Made by a program: the position numbers and the translations under genes. From the NCBI RefSeq assembly GCF_048007105.1, contig NZ_CP180352.1, positions 496,001 through 560,000 of the forward strand: a DNA stretch of 64,000 nt. Reading direction: 5' to 3'. Shown piece after piece: positions 25,837 to 34,955 of this stretch (position 1 is the stretch's first letter; every line of letters starts with the position of its first letter). The notes beneath the pieces are model-generated. The model was not told the origin of the DNA. It did no database searches and saw nothing but the letters and a program-made list of their open reading frames with translations. The DNA comes from Minwuia sp048007105. GTDB taxonomy: Bacteria > Pseudomonadota > Alphaproteobacteria > Minwuiales > Minwuiaceae.

Positions 25837-27594
25837 CTACTTTTTAAAATAATACCTCGAATTAACGATCAGATGTTTAATGTCGGAATTCTCCATCACG
25901 TAAATGGCGTCTCGTTCCCCCATAACAATGGGGAGACCATGGAGGTTAAACGATGTGTTTAAAAGTACAGACCGTCCAGTATTTGACCGAAAGCCTTTAA
26001 GAATTTGGTGAAGTTCTGCATTATTATGGCTCGTCACGATCTGAGCGCGCGCGCTGAGATCGTAAGGATGCACGGCAGCCGCCATTTCATGGGCAGCATT
26101 GGTTGTATCAAAACTGTGCATCATATAAGGCGAAATCCGATCTCGCTTAAGGCTATGAGGAATGTAAAGATACTTATTTGCGTCTTCGTCAAGAACGATC
26201 GGCGCAAACGGCATCCAGAAATCCCTCTTCTTAATCATCTTGTTGATAGTCGATATAATATTCGGCTGCATTGGATCGGCGAGCAGGGAACGATTTCCCA
26301 ATGCTCGCGCCCCGAATTCCATGTTTCCAGAGCACCTGGCCACGATTTCGCCCTGGCTGATTAATTGAATTGTCCGCTCCACCGGATTGGATATTGTCTC
26401 ACAGTGGATATCCTCTCGCGTTACCACGCGCTCCCCGTCGGCAGCACAATCTGGGTCAGGGCCTAAATACAACGTTTCAAGTGCGAGCGGAGGCACATCT
26501 TCAATTTCATTTCCAGCCAACCAAGCCGCGCCAAAGGGCAAAGTCTCATCGCCGCAGGATGGGAAAACATCAAAGCTATCGACGCAATCAAGTTGGGAGA
26601 GTAATTTATTCGCCTTGACATTCATGAAAACGCCGCCGGCACACAGTATACGGCGAATGCCGGTTGATTGAACACAATTTCGAATCCATTCCAACAACAT
26701 GTTCTCTGTGAAGATCTGAACGCCACCGGCAATTGAATCAAAACGCACACGGCGCAAATCCCGCTCCATACGAGCGTATATATAGTCCGTTGATTCCGAA
26801 ATCTTTCTCCGAAAACGCATGGGCTCACGAGGATGGAACCCCAGATATGTTCCGAGAACGTCAACCACCGGTTGGGCATAATTCTGATCCGCATAGGGTG
26901 CCATCCCCATGAGTTTATATTCATGCTCATGAGGCTTCATACCCAACAAGTAGGTTATTCGAGAGTAGATGTTTCCCAACGAATGACCGCCTTCGGTGCG
27001 CGCAATTCGTCTTAGCCGCCCCTTCTCGCCGATATAAACGTGGGAGCAATCACCATCACCACCGCCGTCAAGGGTGAGAACCAAATGAGGTTCATCATTC
27101 TCCCGCAATCCAAAGTAAGCTGAGGCGGCGTGATTGAGGTGGTGGTGTGAACGGACAACGCGTGCCTGGCCGAAACCAATCTCTTTGACCTTACTCTCAA
27201 CGAGATTATTCGAAACTACTGACGCAGATTGTATGCGCATTCTCCGAAGGCAGCCAGAGTAGTGATATACTCGACGAATTGCATCCTTAATTTCGCCGCT
27301 TCCCAGCGCCTGCACTATTGTTTTTTCTTTATTAAGATAAGATCTTATAAAATCCTTATAGCTAAAATTGGGGCTCCGCTCGTTAGACAGACAAACAATT
27401 TGAAAATCTCCTGGATTCAAGCCTAGGTAGTCCAATGCAAATCTTATCGATTCTTTCGGAAAGCCAATAAATTCCTTTTCCTTAACAATGCGCTCCTCCT
27501 GAATGGCAAATAATGGCTTGCTGCCATTCATAATTACAACAGAAGCGTTGATGCCTTCATTTATACCGATGATAAGCAAAGCTTTCTCCAACAC
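25837..27594 (-). CDS. NodU/CmcH-family O-carbamoyltransferase
   Basis: 585 residues, the usual family length. The N-terminal Kae1-like domain shows IIGINEGINASV, RSHHHLNHAASAYFGL (His-rich metal and carbamoyl-adenylate site) and LTLDGGGDGDCSHVY; the C-terminal YrdC-like-partner region has MEFGARALGNRSLLADP and LNTSFNLHGLPIV. Such enzymes use carbamoyl phosphate and ATP to carbamoylate a sugar hydroxyl. Located in a glycan cluster, the likely substrate is a sugar of the surface polymer. Distinctly AT-richer than the neuraminate genes, suggesting separate acquisition. Catalytic motifs look intact. Confidence 0.9.
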   Translation of the reverse strand: MLEKALLIIGINEGINASVVIMNGSKPLFAIQEERIVKEKEFIGFPKESIRFALDYLGLNPGDFQIVCLSNERSPNFSYKDFIRSYLNKEKTIVQALGSGEIKDAIRRVYHYSGCLRRMRIQSASVVSNNLVESKVKEIGFGQARVVRSHHHLNHAASAYFGLRENDEPHLVLTLDGGGDGDCSHVYIGEKGRLRRIARTEGGHSLGNIYSRITYLLGMKPHEHEYKLMGMAPYADQNYAQPVVDVLGTYLGFHPREPMRFRRKISESTDYIYARMERDLRRVRFDSIAGGVQIFTENMLLEWIRNCVQSTGIRRILCAGGVFMNVKANKLLSQLDCVDSFDVFPSCGDETLPFGAAWLAGNEIEDVPPLALETLYLGPDPDCAADGERVVTREDIHCETISNPVERTIQLISQGEIVARCSGNMEFGARALGNRSLLADPMQPNIISTINKMIKKRDFWMPFAPIVLDEDANKYLYIPHSLKRDRISPYMMHSFDTTNAAHEMAAAVHPYDLSARAQIVTSHNNAELHQILKGFRSNTGRSVLLNTSFNLHGLPIVMGERDAIYVMENSDIKHLIVNSRYYFKK

Positions 27595-28385
27595 ATTGTA
27601 TCATTCTAACCAGCGAATCAAACTTCGCAACTCCTGACCGAATGTCACTCCCGAATATCGAATTGCCTTAGGGTCAAACTGATGTTGTTTGAACTACTCT
27701 TGACAAACCATTTAACTACGCGGATATAGACCTCAACGTTTTGTGAGGCTTTTTCCTCAAGGACGGCATACATCGCATTGTTTCCTTAGCAACTCGCAAG
27801 ATTGTCGATTTCTAGAGGTAATATTAGAACGATCATTTCCCCTAAAACTCAGTTAACGCACCCAGATTTTCAACTTAGTCGATCGGCTATTGCGATCAGG
27901 TCTCTGTAGGATATTCTCGGTACCGTCGAAGACATAGAGCTTACGATTCTTCTCTCTGCCATTCTGATCTGATAACACACCAGCGCTTATGCGCATCGAA
28001 AATTTCAAACCCCACTCCGCTCTGTGCTCCTTTGCGTCAAGCCATTTGATCCGGATGATTTGCGGGCGACAAATTTGGAAAAGGCTAACCGTTGGACAAG
28101 GCGGCACGGCGCGCCCAACGGCGCTTGCTAACGCGTTGTGATGTTCCAACGCGGGCCCCGGCCGATGACAACGTGTTTTTATGGTCGACCAGCACCAACT
28201 TCCCGTACCAATCTCCGCTCTACGACCCCTGTCATGGTGAGGTTGCCAGGGTGTCACAACCTCGCCTCCGCCGGAACACATCCGAGAGCAGCTACGCTGC
28301 ATAGACGGATTCGGACGACCCGCCGAAAATGTAATTCAGCTTTATGGCTTGAACGATCTTTCCTGGCTAGTGCAGGTCCGTAACC
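27595..28385. other. Intergenic gap, possible decayed gene
   Basis: About 790 bases between the Wzy-like and carbamoyltransferase genes. The minus-strand frame at 27853-28302 has no domain features and no leader. On the plus strand a short open stretch (28241-28425) is present but runs into the end of the Wzy-like gene on the other strand. This may be the scar of a lost gene; a promoter for the carbamoyltransferase could also lie here. Confidence 0.35.
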
Positions 28386-29426
28386 TCAACCAAAATTATA
28401 TTGATAGGGCACGTAGCATTCATTGAAGTGCCACGAAAATATTGTCCAAATGACAAATACGAGCGTCAGGGCGGCGTAAGGTAGTAAAGAATAAAACCTC
28501 CGGTTCTCGCCGAGAGGCAGGAAAGGGATGCGCGCAAAGATCATGGCCTGCACCGGGATCAGGTAATAGCCGAATCGGTCCCCAATAACGGTGGAGACGG
28601 AAATAAGAGCAATGGTCACGATCATCATCCAGGAGCCAATCGACGCCAGCTTGTGATCCTCGGCAAACTCCTCCCGCCAAGCGGGCGAAAGGAAGCGAAG
28701 AAAGAAAATTCCGCTGGCAGTCAACAATGCGAGCCTGAACGCAGCGCCGGCCGCGACCAGATCGGAATCGATATAACGCTCTTCCGCCAAGGCGGCCGCG
28801 TCTGTTTGCATCAAAAAGTACAGACCTGGTAGCGAGATTACAACAGCAGCAAGGATATTTAGACTACGAAGACGTCCGGCGACAAAGGGTGCCAGAAAAA
28901 GAAAGACCAATATACTTGAATGGAAGGTTGAACCGAGAATGATCCATGACAGGTAGGAAATGAGCTTTCTATCCATAAAAGCGGCGAAGGCAAGACACAT
29001 GAAGCCGATCGCAGCCCCTTGCCGGATGCCCGACATCGGCATGTTGATAATAAGAATGGGAAAACAGAGAGCGAGAAAGGCCATTGGATCGGGTTGTCGC
29101 CTGGCAAGAACATGCAGGCCGATAAAAAAGATTGTTGCAGTTGCCACATTCAGATACTCATACGGCGCTCCGATTCTTCGAAGCGTTACAACGAGCGCCC
29201 AATACCCCGGATCCAGTGTTCTTAGTGCATCTCCATATGTTGTTATATCTGCAATGTAATAGTTTTTAAAATAGCCACTCCAGTCACAGCCGACATTATA
29301 TCTAAATCCAACAAATAATAAAAGGGAAAATAAACTTGCCCAATAGGCTGCGTTTCTGAAATCTTTCGACGACCTTCCGATTAATGTCGCAGAAAGTAAT
29401 GCTGCATAGGTAAAATAGTAAATCAT
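28386..29426 (-). CDS. EpsG-family polysaccharide polymerase (Wzy-type)
   Basis: 346 residues with about nine to ten hydrophobic membrane segments. Typical EpsG features: LLFVGFRYNVGCDWSGYFKN near the N-terminus, MSGIRQGAAIGFMCLAF and STFHSSILVF in the middle. Proteins of this family polymerise lipid-linked repeat units in the inner membrane. Its start overlaps the stop of a short upstream open frame as ATGA. This is the only polymerase candidate in the cluster, implying a Wzy-dependent pathway, although no Wzx flippase was recognised; the ABC exporter at 40643 may serve that role (inference). Confidence 0.85.
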   Translation of the reverse strand: MIYYFTYAALLSATLIGRSSKDFRNAAYWASLFSLLLFVGFRYNVGCDWSGYFKNYYIADITTYGDALRTLDPGYWALVVTLRRIGAPYEYLNVATATIFFIGLHVLARRQPDPMAFLALCFPILIINMPMSGIRQGAAIGFMCLAFAAFMDRKLISYLSWIILGSTFHSSILVFLFLAPFVAGRLRSLNILAAVVISLPGLYFLMQTDAAALAEERYIDSDLVAAGAAFRLALLTASGIFFLRFLSPAWREEFAEDHKLASIGSWMMIVTIALISVSTVIGDRFGYYLIPVQAMIFARIPFLPLGENRRFYSLLPYAALTLVFVIWTIFSWHFNECYVPYQYNFG

Positions 29427-29720
29427 ATCTTCAATATATTCCTGTATTTGACGCAGTTTTTTCTTTGGTGTAGAGGAGTGCGAAGTATTCTTCTCAAATT
29501 CGTGAAGGCGTCAAGCGGGTTGTTTGCTTGGTTTGGCTGTGCACTGCCTGCTCTTAGCATGGATAACCACTCCCAATTTTTCTCGATCCTAGTCCTTTCC
29601 GAGAACACGAAATCGTTTTGGCAAGGGACTCTGTGTTGAGCAAGAATTTCCGGAACTGGGCACCTATGAACTTCGCTTAGCAAACTCACCGACTTTTGCG
29701 AAATAAAATGGAAATCATTT
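29423..29720 (-). pseudogene. Possible C-terminal remnant of a glycosyltransferase-like gene
   Basis: An open frame, extended upstream past its first GTG (29689) to about 29720, reads HFISQKSVSLLSEVHRC, then FVFSERTRIEKNWEWLSML, and stops at 29423 in an ATGA overlap with the polymerase start. The coupling argues that it was or is translated. No start with a ribosome-binding site and no complete domain is visible. It could be a small real protein or the tail of a gene whose front was deleted, since 220 bases of non-coding sequence lie upstream. Confidence 0.35.
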
Positions 29721-29939
29721 TCTCAATATATACATTCTCCGCATTTATGATTGAGAATCGAGAACGTCGATGGTCAGGCATTTCAACAGGATTGATTGTC
29801 CGAATTCCGCCTTCGTGTTTCATCCGACGTATTCGTGATCTCGCCGGTCTTGTGGTTAGCTTGCAAGGGAATTACGCGAGTAGGGTGGCAGGCGATCGCA
29901 CTCCTCTGTGGAGGTATCATCCAAGGTGTTTATTGGGTA

Positions 29940-30905
29940 TTAACCTTCTGCCCCCGGGTGAACTTTTGCATGACGTTTCAGGACGTAGCCCGAGAGCCGC
30001 CACCCGGCGGCGGCGATATCCCGGGTCAATCCGATGAGTGATGCGCCTAGAATGATAGGGGTCAGAAGAGGCGCCTTTTGGGCGGTCTTGCCGATAAAGA
30101 TCGCGTATACGTTGATCCTCCTAATCAGTGTCTTCAATCTGTCGCCGACACCACGGGCGAGCGCGCGCTCGTAACTTTTTTCGCCATGATTGTGGCAGAT
30201 CCAGGTGGCGTTCTTTGTATATAAAATGTGACCCTGGAGAAGCAAATCATACAGAAAGACAAAACACCAGTTTGTTAAGACCCCCCTGTTTGGAGGGAAG
30301 TAGCCACCGAATTGGCATCGACGAAGGCAATCAGTTCGATGTAACCCGTAGAACGCACTGTCGTCAGCTCTACCCGCAACAAAATGGGCGAGGCGATGCA
30401 TTCGGTTGTGCGATTCCGGGCGTAGTTGGGGCATGATTTTCCAATTGCTCGGACTGGACATGTGCAGCCATTGGCCCATTGCGGTTACCGATGCGGGATC
30501 ACTGTCGAGAAGCCTCACCAACTCTGAGAGATACTCTTGTGTGATCTCGTCATCGTCAGCTAGCCACATGAAATACTCGGTCTCGGCGACAGCGAGGAGA
30601 AAATTGAGATTGGATAGCGCCCCCAGGTTCTTCTCCTGTGCGACCAGGATCACCTCCGGCAAATCTGAAGCTATGTCCCGCACTGCCCCGATCGTTTCAG
30701 GATCCTCCCCGGCGTTGTCGGAGACAATCAATACGAACTGACGGTAGTTTTGCCTAGCAATTGAGGCCAGCGCCCGGCGGATGGTATGGGCACGCTGGTA
30801 GGTCGGCATGCCGATCGTCACGCGAGGCCTCGCATCACCGACCCTCTCGTGCAGAACGACCTTCTGACCCCGAAGATCGGCGCTTCTGCTCCAATCAGAA
30901 TTCAT
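29940..30905 (-). CDS. Family 2 glycosyltransferase
   Basis: 321 residues. The GT-A fold is clear: RVTIGMPTYQRAHTIRRALA, then VLIVSDNAGEDPET, and the metal-binding DXD-like motif in MWLADDDEITQEYL. A hydrophobic stretch near the C-terminus (LLTPIILGASLIGL) may associate with the membrane. It would add one sugar of the repeat unit on the cytoplasmic face. The start overlaps the preceding gene by 11 bases. Specificity cannot be predicted. Confidence 0.88.
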   Translation of the reverse strand: MNSDWSRSADLRGQKVVLHERVGDARPRVTIGMPTYQRAHTIRRALASIARQNYRQFVLIVSDNAGEDPETIGAVRDIASDLPEVILVAQEKNLGALSNLNFLLAVAETEYFMWLADDDEITQEYLSELVRLLDSDPASVTAMGQWLHMSSPSNWKIMPQLRPESHNRMHRLAHFVAGRADDSAFYGLHRTDCLRRCQFGGYFPPNRGVLTNWCFVFLYDLLLQGHILYTKNATWICHNHGEKSYERALARGVGDRLKTLIRRINVYAIFIGKTAQKAPLLTPIILGASLIGLTRDIAAAGWRLSGYVLKRHAKVHPGAEG

Positions 30906-32238
30906 CGCAACCTTCCTTGTGCAGGCCTGTCGCCGAAGCCCCGTGGGTCAGCTGGGAGAAAACCGCGTCCGGTAGGTCCTGCAGAGAACTGACGCGCGCG
31001 GAAGTCATGCCGTCATTGATCGTGGTTTTCCTGACGCCTCCAAAATCGACCACAATCAATCGTGCGCCGTTTTCCACCGCCTCGAAGGTGGTGGTGGATG
31101 TCGGATTGGCCGGTACATAGATCCTCGCGCGACGTGCGAGGGTGCAGAAATCCTCGTGCCCTTCGTGGATTGCGATCTCGTCCACGGAAAATTGCTGGCG
31201 AAGACCAGACCTATCCGCGGTCTGCGCCGGATGCAGTTTTACAGCCAGGCTCAATCCCTGCTTAACGAGCGCGCTGACGATGCCCACAGTCTCCTTCCAC
31301 AAAGTCGGACTCGCGCCGATCAGCACGTCGATATCGCGGCGACCGCCATTCGCTGAAACCGTAACTGTCTTCGCCATCACGACCTGCTCCACCGGGTAGA
31401 CGATGTCACCTGTATCGCGGCTTATTATAACCTTGTCAGGCAAGGTCTCAGGCAAATTTGCCAGTCGTGGATAGCTGAAAGCCACGTGAGATCGGCCCAT
31501 GTAGCCATGCTGGAGTTCCTCAGTCGCGATGCGCCTACGGCGTGCCAGAAACACGAGAGTCTTGAGCGTATCGTCGTTGATATAGATAACGCGGTCGAGC
31601 GCCCTGGCGCGATCCAGGACAAAGGACCAGGCCCTACGCGCGGCGAGATGTTCGCGGTACTTTCTAGCAATAAGATCAAAGAGGTCAGTTTCACTCTCGA
31701 AGCGGTCTCGCAGACGCTCGGCCAACTGACAGGCCTCGCTGGCCACCTCCGACGGAAGCCGTTCGCCGTAAGCCGCCACTCTGACGTAGAAATCCACGCT
31801 TCGTTTGGCGATGGCCAGATGGGGGGCAGGCACCTCTCCCGAATGATTGACGACCAGTGCCACACGCCCCCTGCTCTCTTCGGAACAAAGTACCTCTGTT
31901 AGATGGGCAGAATGACGGGTTGAAACCAAAATGCTCCCGACATTTCTGTTACCCAGTACGCTGATCTTACCGATATCCCGAAGAAGTCGTCTGCCCTGTC
32001 GAAAGAGATTTCGGGCACGATCTGACCTGCGCAACGGTGGAACGCTCTGATAACCGTAAATCCCGCGCTCTACACAAAGTGCAAATTGTACGCGGTAGCG
32101 CACCAAATCCCACCACGGACACCCCATAGAGTCGTGGAGGTCGAACAAGCCGGCCTGGACCTCATAATTGTTGAATGCAGCGATGAATTCTTCGATTTCG
32201 CCAGAATCCGCACTTCCGAATACCGTGCCTTCAGTCAC
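30895..32238 (-). CDS. GT-B-like protein of surface glycan cluster (possible glycosyltransferase)
   Basis: 447 residues, soluble. The C-terminal half resembles GT-B proteins of capsule and CDP-glycerol-transferase type: DVLIGASPTLWKETVGIVSA, LAVKLHPAQTADRSGL, then a FCTLARRARIYVPANPTSTT stretch where a nucleotide would bind, and ENGARLIVVDFG. The middle has EELQHGYMGRSHVAFSYP, a conserved HG-containing loop seen in related proteins. Linked by overlap to the acyltransferase before it and GT2 after it. The enzymatic role is inferred from fold-like motifs and position only. Confidence 0.6.
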   Translation of the reverse strand: MTEGTVFGSADSGEIEEFIAAFNNYEVQAGLFDLHDSMGCPWWDLVRYRVQFALCVERGIYGYQSVPPLRRSDRARNLFRQGRRLLRDIGKISVLGNRNVGSILVSTRHSAHLTEVLCSEESRGRVALVVNHSGEVPAPHLAIAKRSVDFYVRVAAYGERLPSEVASEACQLAERLRDRFESETDLFDLIARKYREHLAARRAWSFVLDRARALDRVIYINDDTLKTLVFLARRRRIATEELQHGYMGRSHVAFSYPRLANLPETLPDKVIISRDTGDIVYPVEQVVMAKTVTVSANGGRRDIDVLIGASPTLWKETVGIVSALVKQGLSLAVKLHPAQTADRSGLRQQFSVDEIAIHEGHEDFCTLARRARIYVPANPTSTTTFEAVENGARLIVVDFGGVRKTTINDGMTSARVSSLQDLPDAVFSQLTHGASATGLHKEGCDEF

Positions 32239-32722
32239 CGCGCATCCCGGTCTTTCGCAGCGGATTGCCCGAATTGACCGAGTAGGCCTCCACTTCGCCT
32301 CTAACCAAGGAGCCTGCGCCGATCACACAACCTTTGCGCAGCAATGATCCATCAAGAACCGTGCAGTTCGCACCGATCCAACAGTCGTCCTCAATGACAA
32401 TGCCACCTTTCGAGGGCAGAAACCCCTGATGACGGATGGTCCTCTCGCGCGAGGCATAGGCGTGGTTGGTCGGAGCCAATGTGCAGTTGGGCGCAATCAG
32501 CACCCATTGCCCGATATCAACCCCATTGCCCGAGAAGATCACAGTACCGGCATTGATAAAACTGTCCTTTCCGATTCGCACATCACCGCGACCACCTACT
32601 GGACGAATGCGAACAAAGGAATCGATATAAACTCGATCCTCTATGAGGATCGAAGTACCAAATTTCGAATCTTCAATATCAGCAAGACGCGAAACCTGCG
32701 CTGATTTCGAGATACTAATCAT
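32231..32722 (-). CDS. Hexapeptide-repeat O-acetyltransferase (LbH fold)
   Basis: 163 residues with left-handed beta-helix hexapeptides (VRIGKDSFINAGTVIFSGNG, IGQWVLIAPNCTL, IVIEDDCWIGANCTVLDGSL, VIGAGSLVRGEV) and the catalytic-type His in PTNHAYASRERT. Ends with NSGNPLRKTG, as in maltose/galactoside acetyltransferase relatives. It would transfer an acetyl group from acetyl-CoA to a sugar. The gene is four bases downstream of the methyltransferase and overlaps the next gene by 8 bases. Confidence 0.88.
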   Translation of the reverse strand: MISISKSAQVSRLADIEDSKFGTSILIEDRVYIDSFVRIRPVGGRGDVRIGKDSFINAGTVIFSGNGVDIGQWVLIAPNCTLAPTNHAYASRERTIRHQGFLPSKGGIVIEDDCWIGANCTVLDGSLLRKGCVIGAGSLVRGEVEAYSVNSGNPLRKTGMRGD

Positions 32723-32726
32723 AGAA

Positions 32727-33470
32727 TCACTTCACCCGCTTGAGATATCCGTCAATAGTTTCTGTAATCATCGCTTTACTAGTACGGGCTTTATCGATCT
32801 CGAACATATCGGTCTCCTCCAAGTATTCCATCATGGCCGTGTGCGGATTATCACCAACGTCCCATGGTCGACTTTTCGAATAGTATCCCTTAGGGAAAAA
32901 TTCAATAAACGTATCGGGTAGAATGCAATAGCTTCCGCGCGTTGTCATTGGCGCATAGGCAATTAGTTCTTGATAGACATGCTTATGACTGTGTAAAGAA
33001 TCTAGAATAACCATCACACACGACTTACCAGTGGCATGTTTCTTGACTTTTTCAACAATCTCTTCGGCAACAGAATTGCCCTCGTACATCGTAACCCGCT
33101 CTATCATTGGATGCGCCTCTAATTCAGCGCGGTTGTGCGGACGTATATCTACATCAATACCGACAACTTCACCGTCGATTCCCATCATTTGCATCATTGA
33201 TGCAGTGAAAATAATTGAGCCCCCGTGGGCAATGCCCGTTTCAATCACCAAATCAGGCCTCAACTCCCACATCAACTCTTGCTGAATGACCATATCATTC
33301 GGAAATTTTATAATAGGCCGCCCCATCCAAGTATAATTATATGTGTATTTATATTTATCAGCATGAAGCATCCAATCAAGCGACTTTTGGCGTAATTCAT
33401 CATCCAACCCCATTCTATCGATATCGGCCTGACGTTCCTCAAAAAAAGCCCTTATGGGATCCTCACTCAT
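32727..33470 (-). CDS. CmcI-like (cephalosporin hydroxylase/rhamnosyl O-methyltransferase family) methyltransferase
   Basis: 247 residues from the ATG at 33470, whose ATGAGTGA overlaps the stop of the SDR gene; an upstream start 11 codons earlier is less likely. LVIETGIAHGGSIIFTASMM is the SAM-binding loop, followed by GEVVGIDVDIRPHNR and CVMVILDSLHSHKHVYQEL, the metal-binding DxxHxxxH region. This family methylates rhamnose and similar deoxysugars. Following rfbF-G-C and an SDR, the expected substrate is the 6-deoxyhexose they make. Base composition is AT-rich compared with the upstream genes. Confidence 0.85.
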   Translation of the reverse strand: MSEDPIRAFFEERQADIDRMGLDDELRQKSLDWMLHADKYKYTYNYTWMGRPIIKFPNDMVIQQELMWELRPDLVIETGIAHGGSIIFTASMMQMMGIDGEVVGIDVDIRPHNRAELEAHPMIERVTMYEGNSVAEEIVEKVKKHATGKSCVMVILDSLHSHKHVYQELIAYAPMTTRGSYCILPDTFIEFFPKGYYSKSRPWDVGDNPHTAMMEYLEETDMFEIDKARTSKAMITETIDGYLKRVK

Positions 33471-34422
33471 CTTCTGCCTCTCGCTTGGATTGGAAGTTTT
33501 CAATCAGACCACGAAGCACGTCACGCATACGCGCTTGCGACTGCTCTCTCGTGAGACGCGGCGCGATAACATTTGAGGTCACGTTGAATTCGTTGGCGTA
33601 TGGAGGTGTGTTTGAACGGATATGGATGTCGAGCTTCTCGCCCCGAACTTCTTGCCACACTTCTTCAAGCATAAGCGCTATTTCGGCGATACTGGCGTGC
33701 CAATGAGATATCGCGTTGACGCGGCTGAATCCGCTTGGGAAGTCGTTAACGAGTGTATGAATGACATCGGCAACCTCGCCCGTAGATATGAAATTGCGCC
33801 GCTGTCGGCCGGATGATTGAAGTTCAACGGCGCCGGTGGCGAGCGCGTCATTGACAAAACACATTGGCACCAGCGTGGAGCGTTCCACGGTCGGAACCGA
33901 AGGCAGCCCATAGACATTCGACGGACGCAACGCGACGGCATCGATCCCGTGGCGACGCGCGGCAAAATGGCAGACCTCCTCACCGAGGTAGTGGTTGAGA
34001 CCGTATGGGCTTTCGCAGCGAACCGGCGTGTTCTCGTCCACCGCGCCCTGAAGTTCAGTCCCGTATACCTGAAGCGTCGAGAGGTAAATCACCTTGGTAA
34101 TACCCCGGCGTACAGCCTCCTCGATCAGGCGAAACGTGCCTGTCACCGCCAGGGTCATGCCGCCGTCCTCGGCGCGCGACTGGATATCATTGGGGGTCGC
34201 ACAATGGACCAGCGTGTCGATACCGTCGAAGGCGGCGCCCTGAGCCTGAAGGTCTCCCGTGATATCAAGAGGCAAGACCCGAGTTCCCAGTACTTCCGTC
34301 AGCAATTCCGTCGATCGTCGTGCGGATGCCGTAACCGGCTTTCCGGCGGCGAGGAGATTGCGCACCACGGCACTTCCGATGAAGCCCGACGCACCGGTGA
34401 CGTGAACACCCGCCCCGTTCAT
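33463..34422 (-). CDS. NAD-dependent epimerase/reductase of SDR family with altered catalytic motif
   Basis: 319 residues. The Rossmann start is HVTGASGFIGSAVVRNLL and there is a full extended-SDR body (TLVHCATPNDIQSRAEDGG, IYLSTLQVYGTE). The usual YxxxK reads YGLNH, so the catalytic Lys is replaced by His, and the C-terminal substrate region is otherwise normal (LRPSNVYGLPS, RRNFISTGEVADVI). In gene order it follows rfbF, rfbG and rfbC, so it probably reduces the 4-keto-6-deoxy sugar they produce; the Lys-to-His change makes activity less certain. Overlaps rfbC by 4 bases. Confidence 0.8.
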   Translation of the reverse strand: MNGAGVHVTGASGFIGSAVVRNLLAAGKPVTASARRSTELLTEVLGTRVLPLDITGDLQAQGAAFDGIDTLVHCATPNDIQSRAEDGGMTLAVTGTFRLIEEAVRRGITKVIYLSTLQVYGTELQGAVDENTPVRCESPYGLNHYLGEEVCHFAARRHGIDAVALRPSNVYGLPSVPTVERSTLVPMCFVNDALATGAVELQSSGRQRRNFISTGEVADVIHTLVNDFPSGFSRVNAISHWHASIAEIALMLEEVWQEVRGEKLDIHIRSNTPPYANEFNVTSNVIAPRLTREQSQARMRDVLRGLIENFQSKREAEDE

Positions 34423-34955
34423 TCTCGTCGCTCCAGAAGGGGCCAGGCCCGATCCTTTTCCGATAGATCAGTGACTGGGCGCGGCCAATCTATTCCGATC
34501 ATGGGGTCATCATGCCTTAGGCCACGCTCGGCATCGGGGGCGTAGAACGCGGACACCATATAATGGACCATCGTTCCTTCGGCAATCGACTGATAGCCGT
34601 GGGCAAAGCCTCGTGGCACGTACATCATCAGCCCGTTATCTTCTGAAAGTTCCGCTCCAAACCACTGCAGGTGTGTGGGGGACCCGGCGCGGATATCGAC
34701 AATCGCATCAAAGATCGCACCGCGTACGCAACGCACCAGCTTCACCTCCGCATCGTCACCGGCCTGAAAATGCATTCCCCTGACCAATCCGGCCTGCGCA
34801 TTCACGCTCAGATTTGCCTGAACAAACTCCGTTTCCAGCCCGCGATCGGCGAATTCACGCGCACAGAAGGCTCTGGCAAAATATCCGCGCGCGTCTTGCC
34901 GTCGCTCCAGCTCGATCGTGTACGCCCCATCAAGAGGTGTCGTTCGGAAGATCAA
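34419..34955 (-). CDS. rfbC: dTDP-4-dehydrorhamnose 3,5-epimerase-like protein (RmlC/RfbC)
   Basis: 178 residues, normal length. The cupin-fold motifs are present: GYFARAFCAREFADRG, LVRGMHFQAGDDAEVKLVRC (catalytic His in GMH), AIVDIRAGSPT and YVPRGFAHGYQSI. Despite the usual dTDP annotation, its neighbours make a CDP-linked keto-sugar, so the substrate is more likely CDP-4-keto-6-deoxyglucose. It overlaps the genes on both sides by 4 bases. Confidence 0.85.
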   Translation of the reverse strand: MIFRTTPLDGAYTIELERRQDARGYFARAFCAREFADRGLETEFVQANLSVNAQAGLVRGMHFQAGDDAEVKLVRCVRGAIFDAIVDIRAGSPTHLQWFGAELSEDNGLMMYVPRGFAHGYQSIAEGTMVHYMVSAFYAPDAERGLRHDDPMIGIDWPRPVTDLSEKDRAWPLLERRE

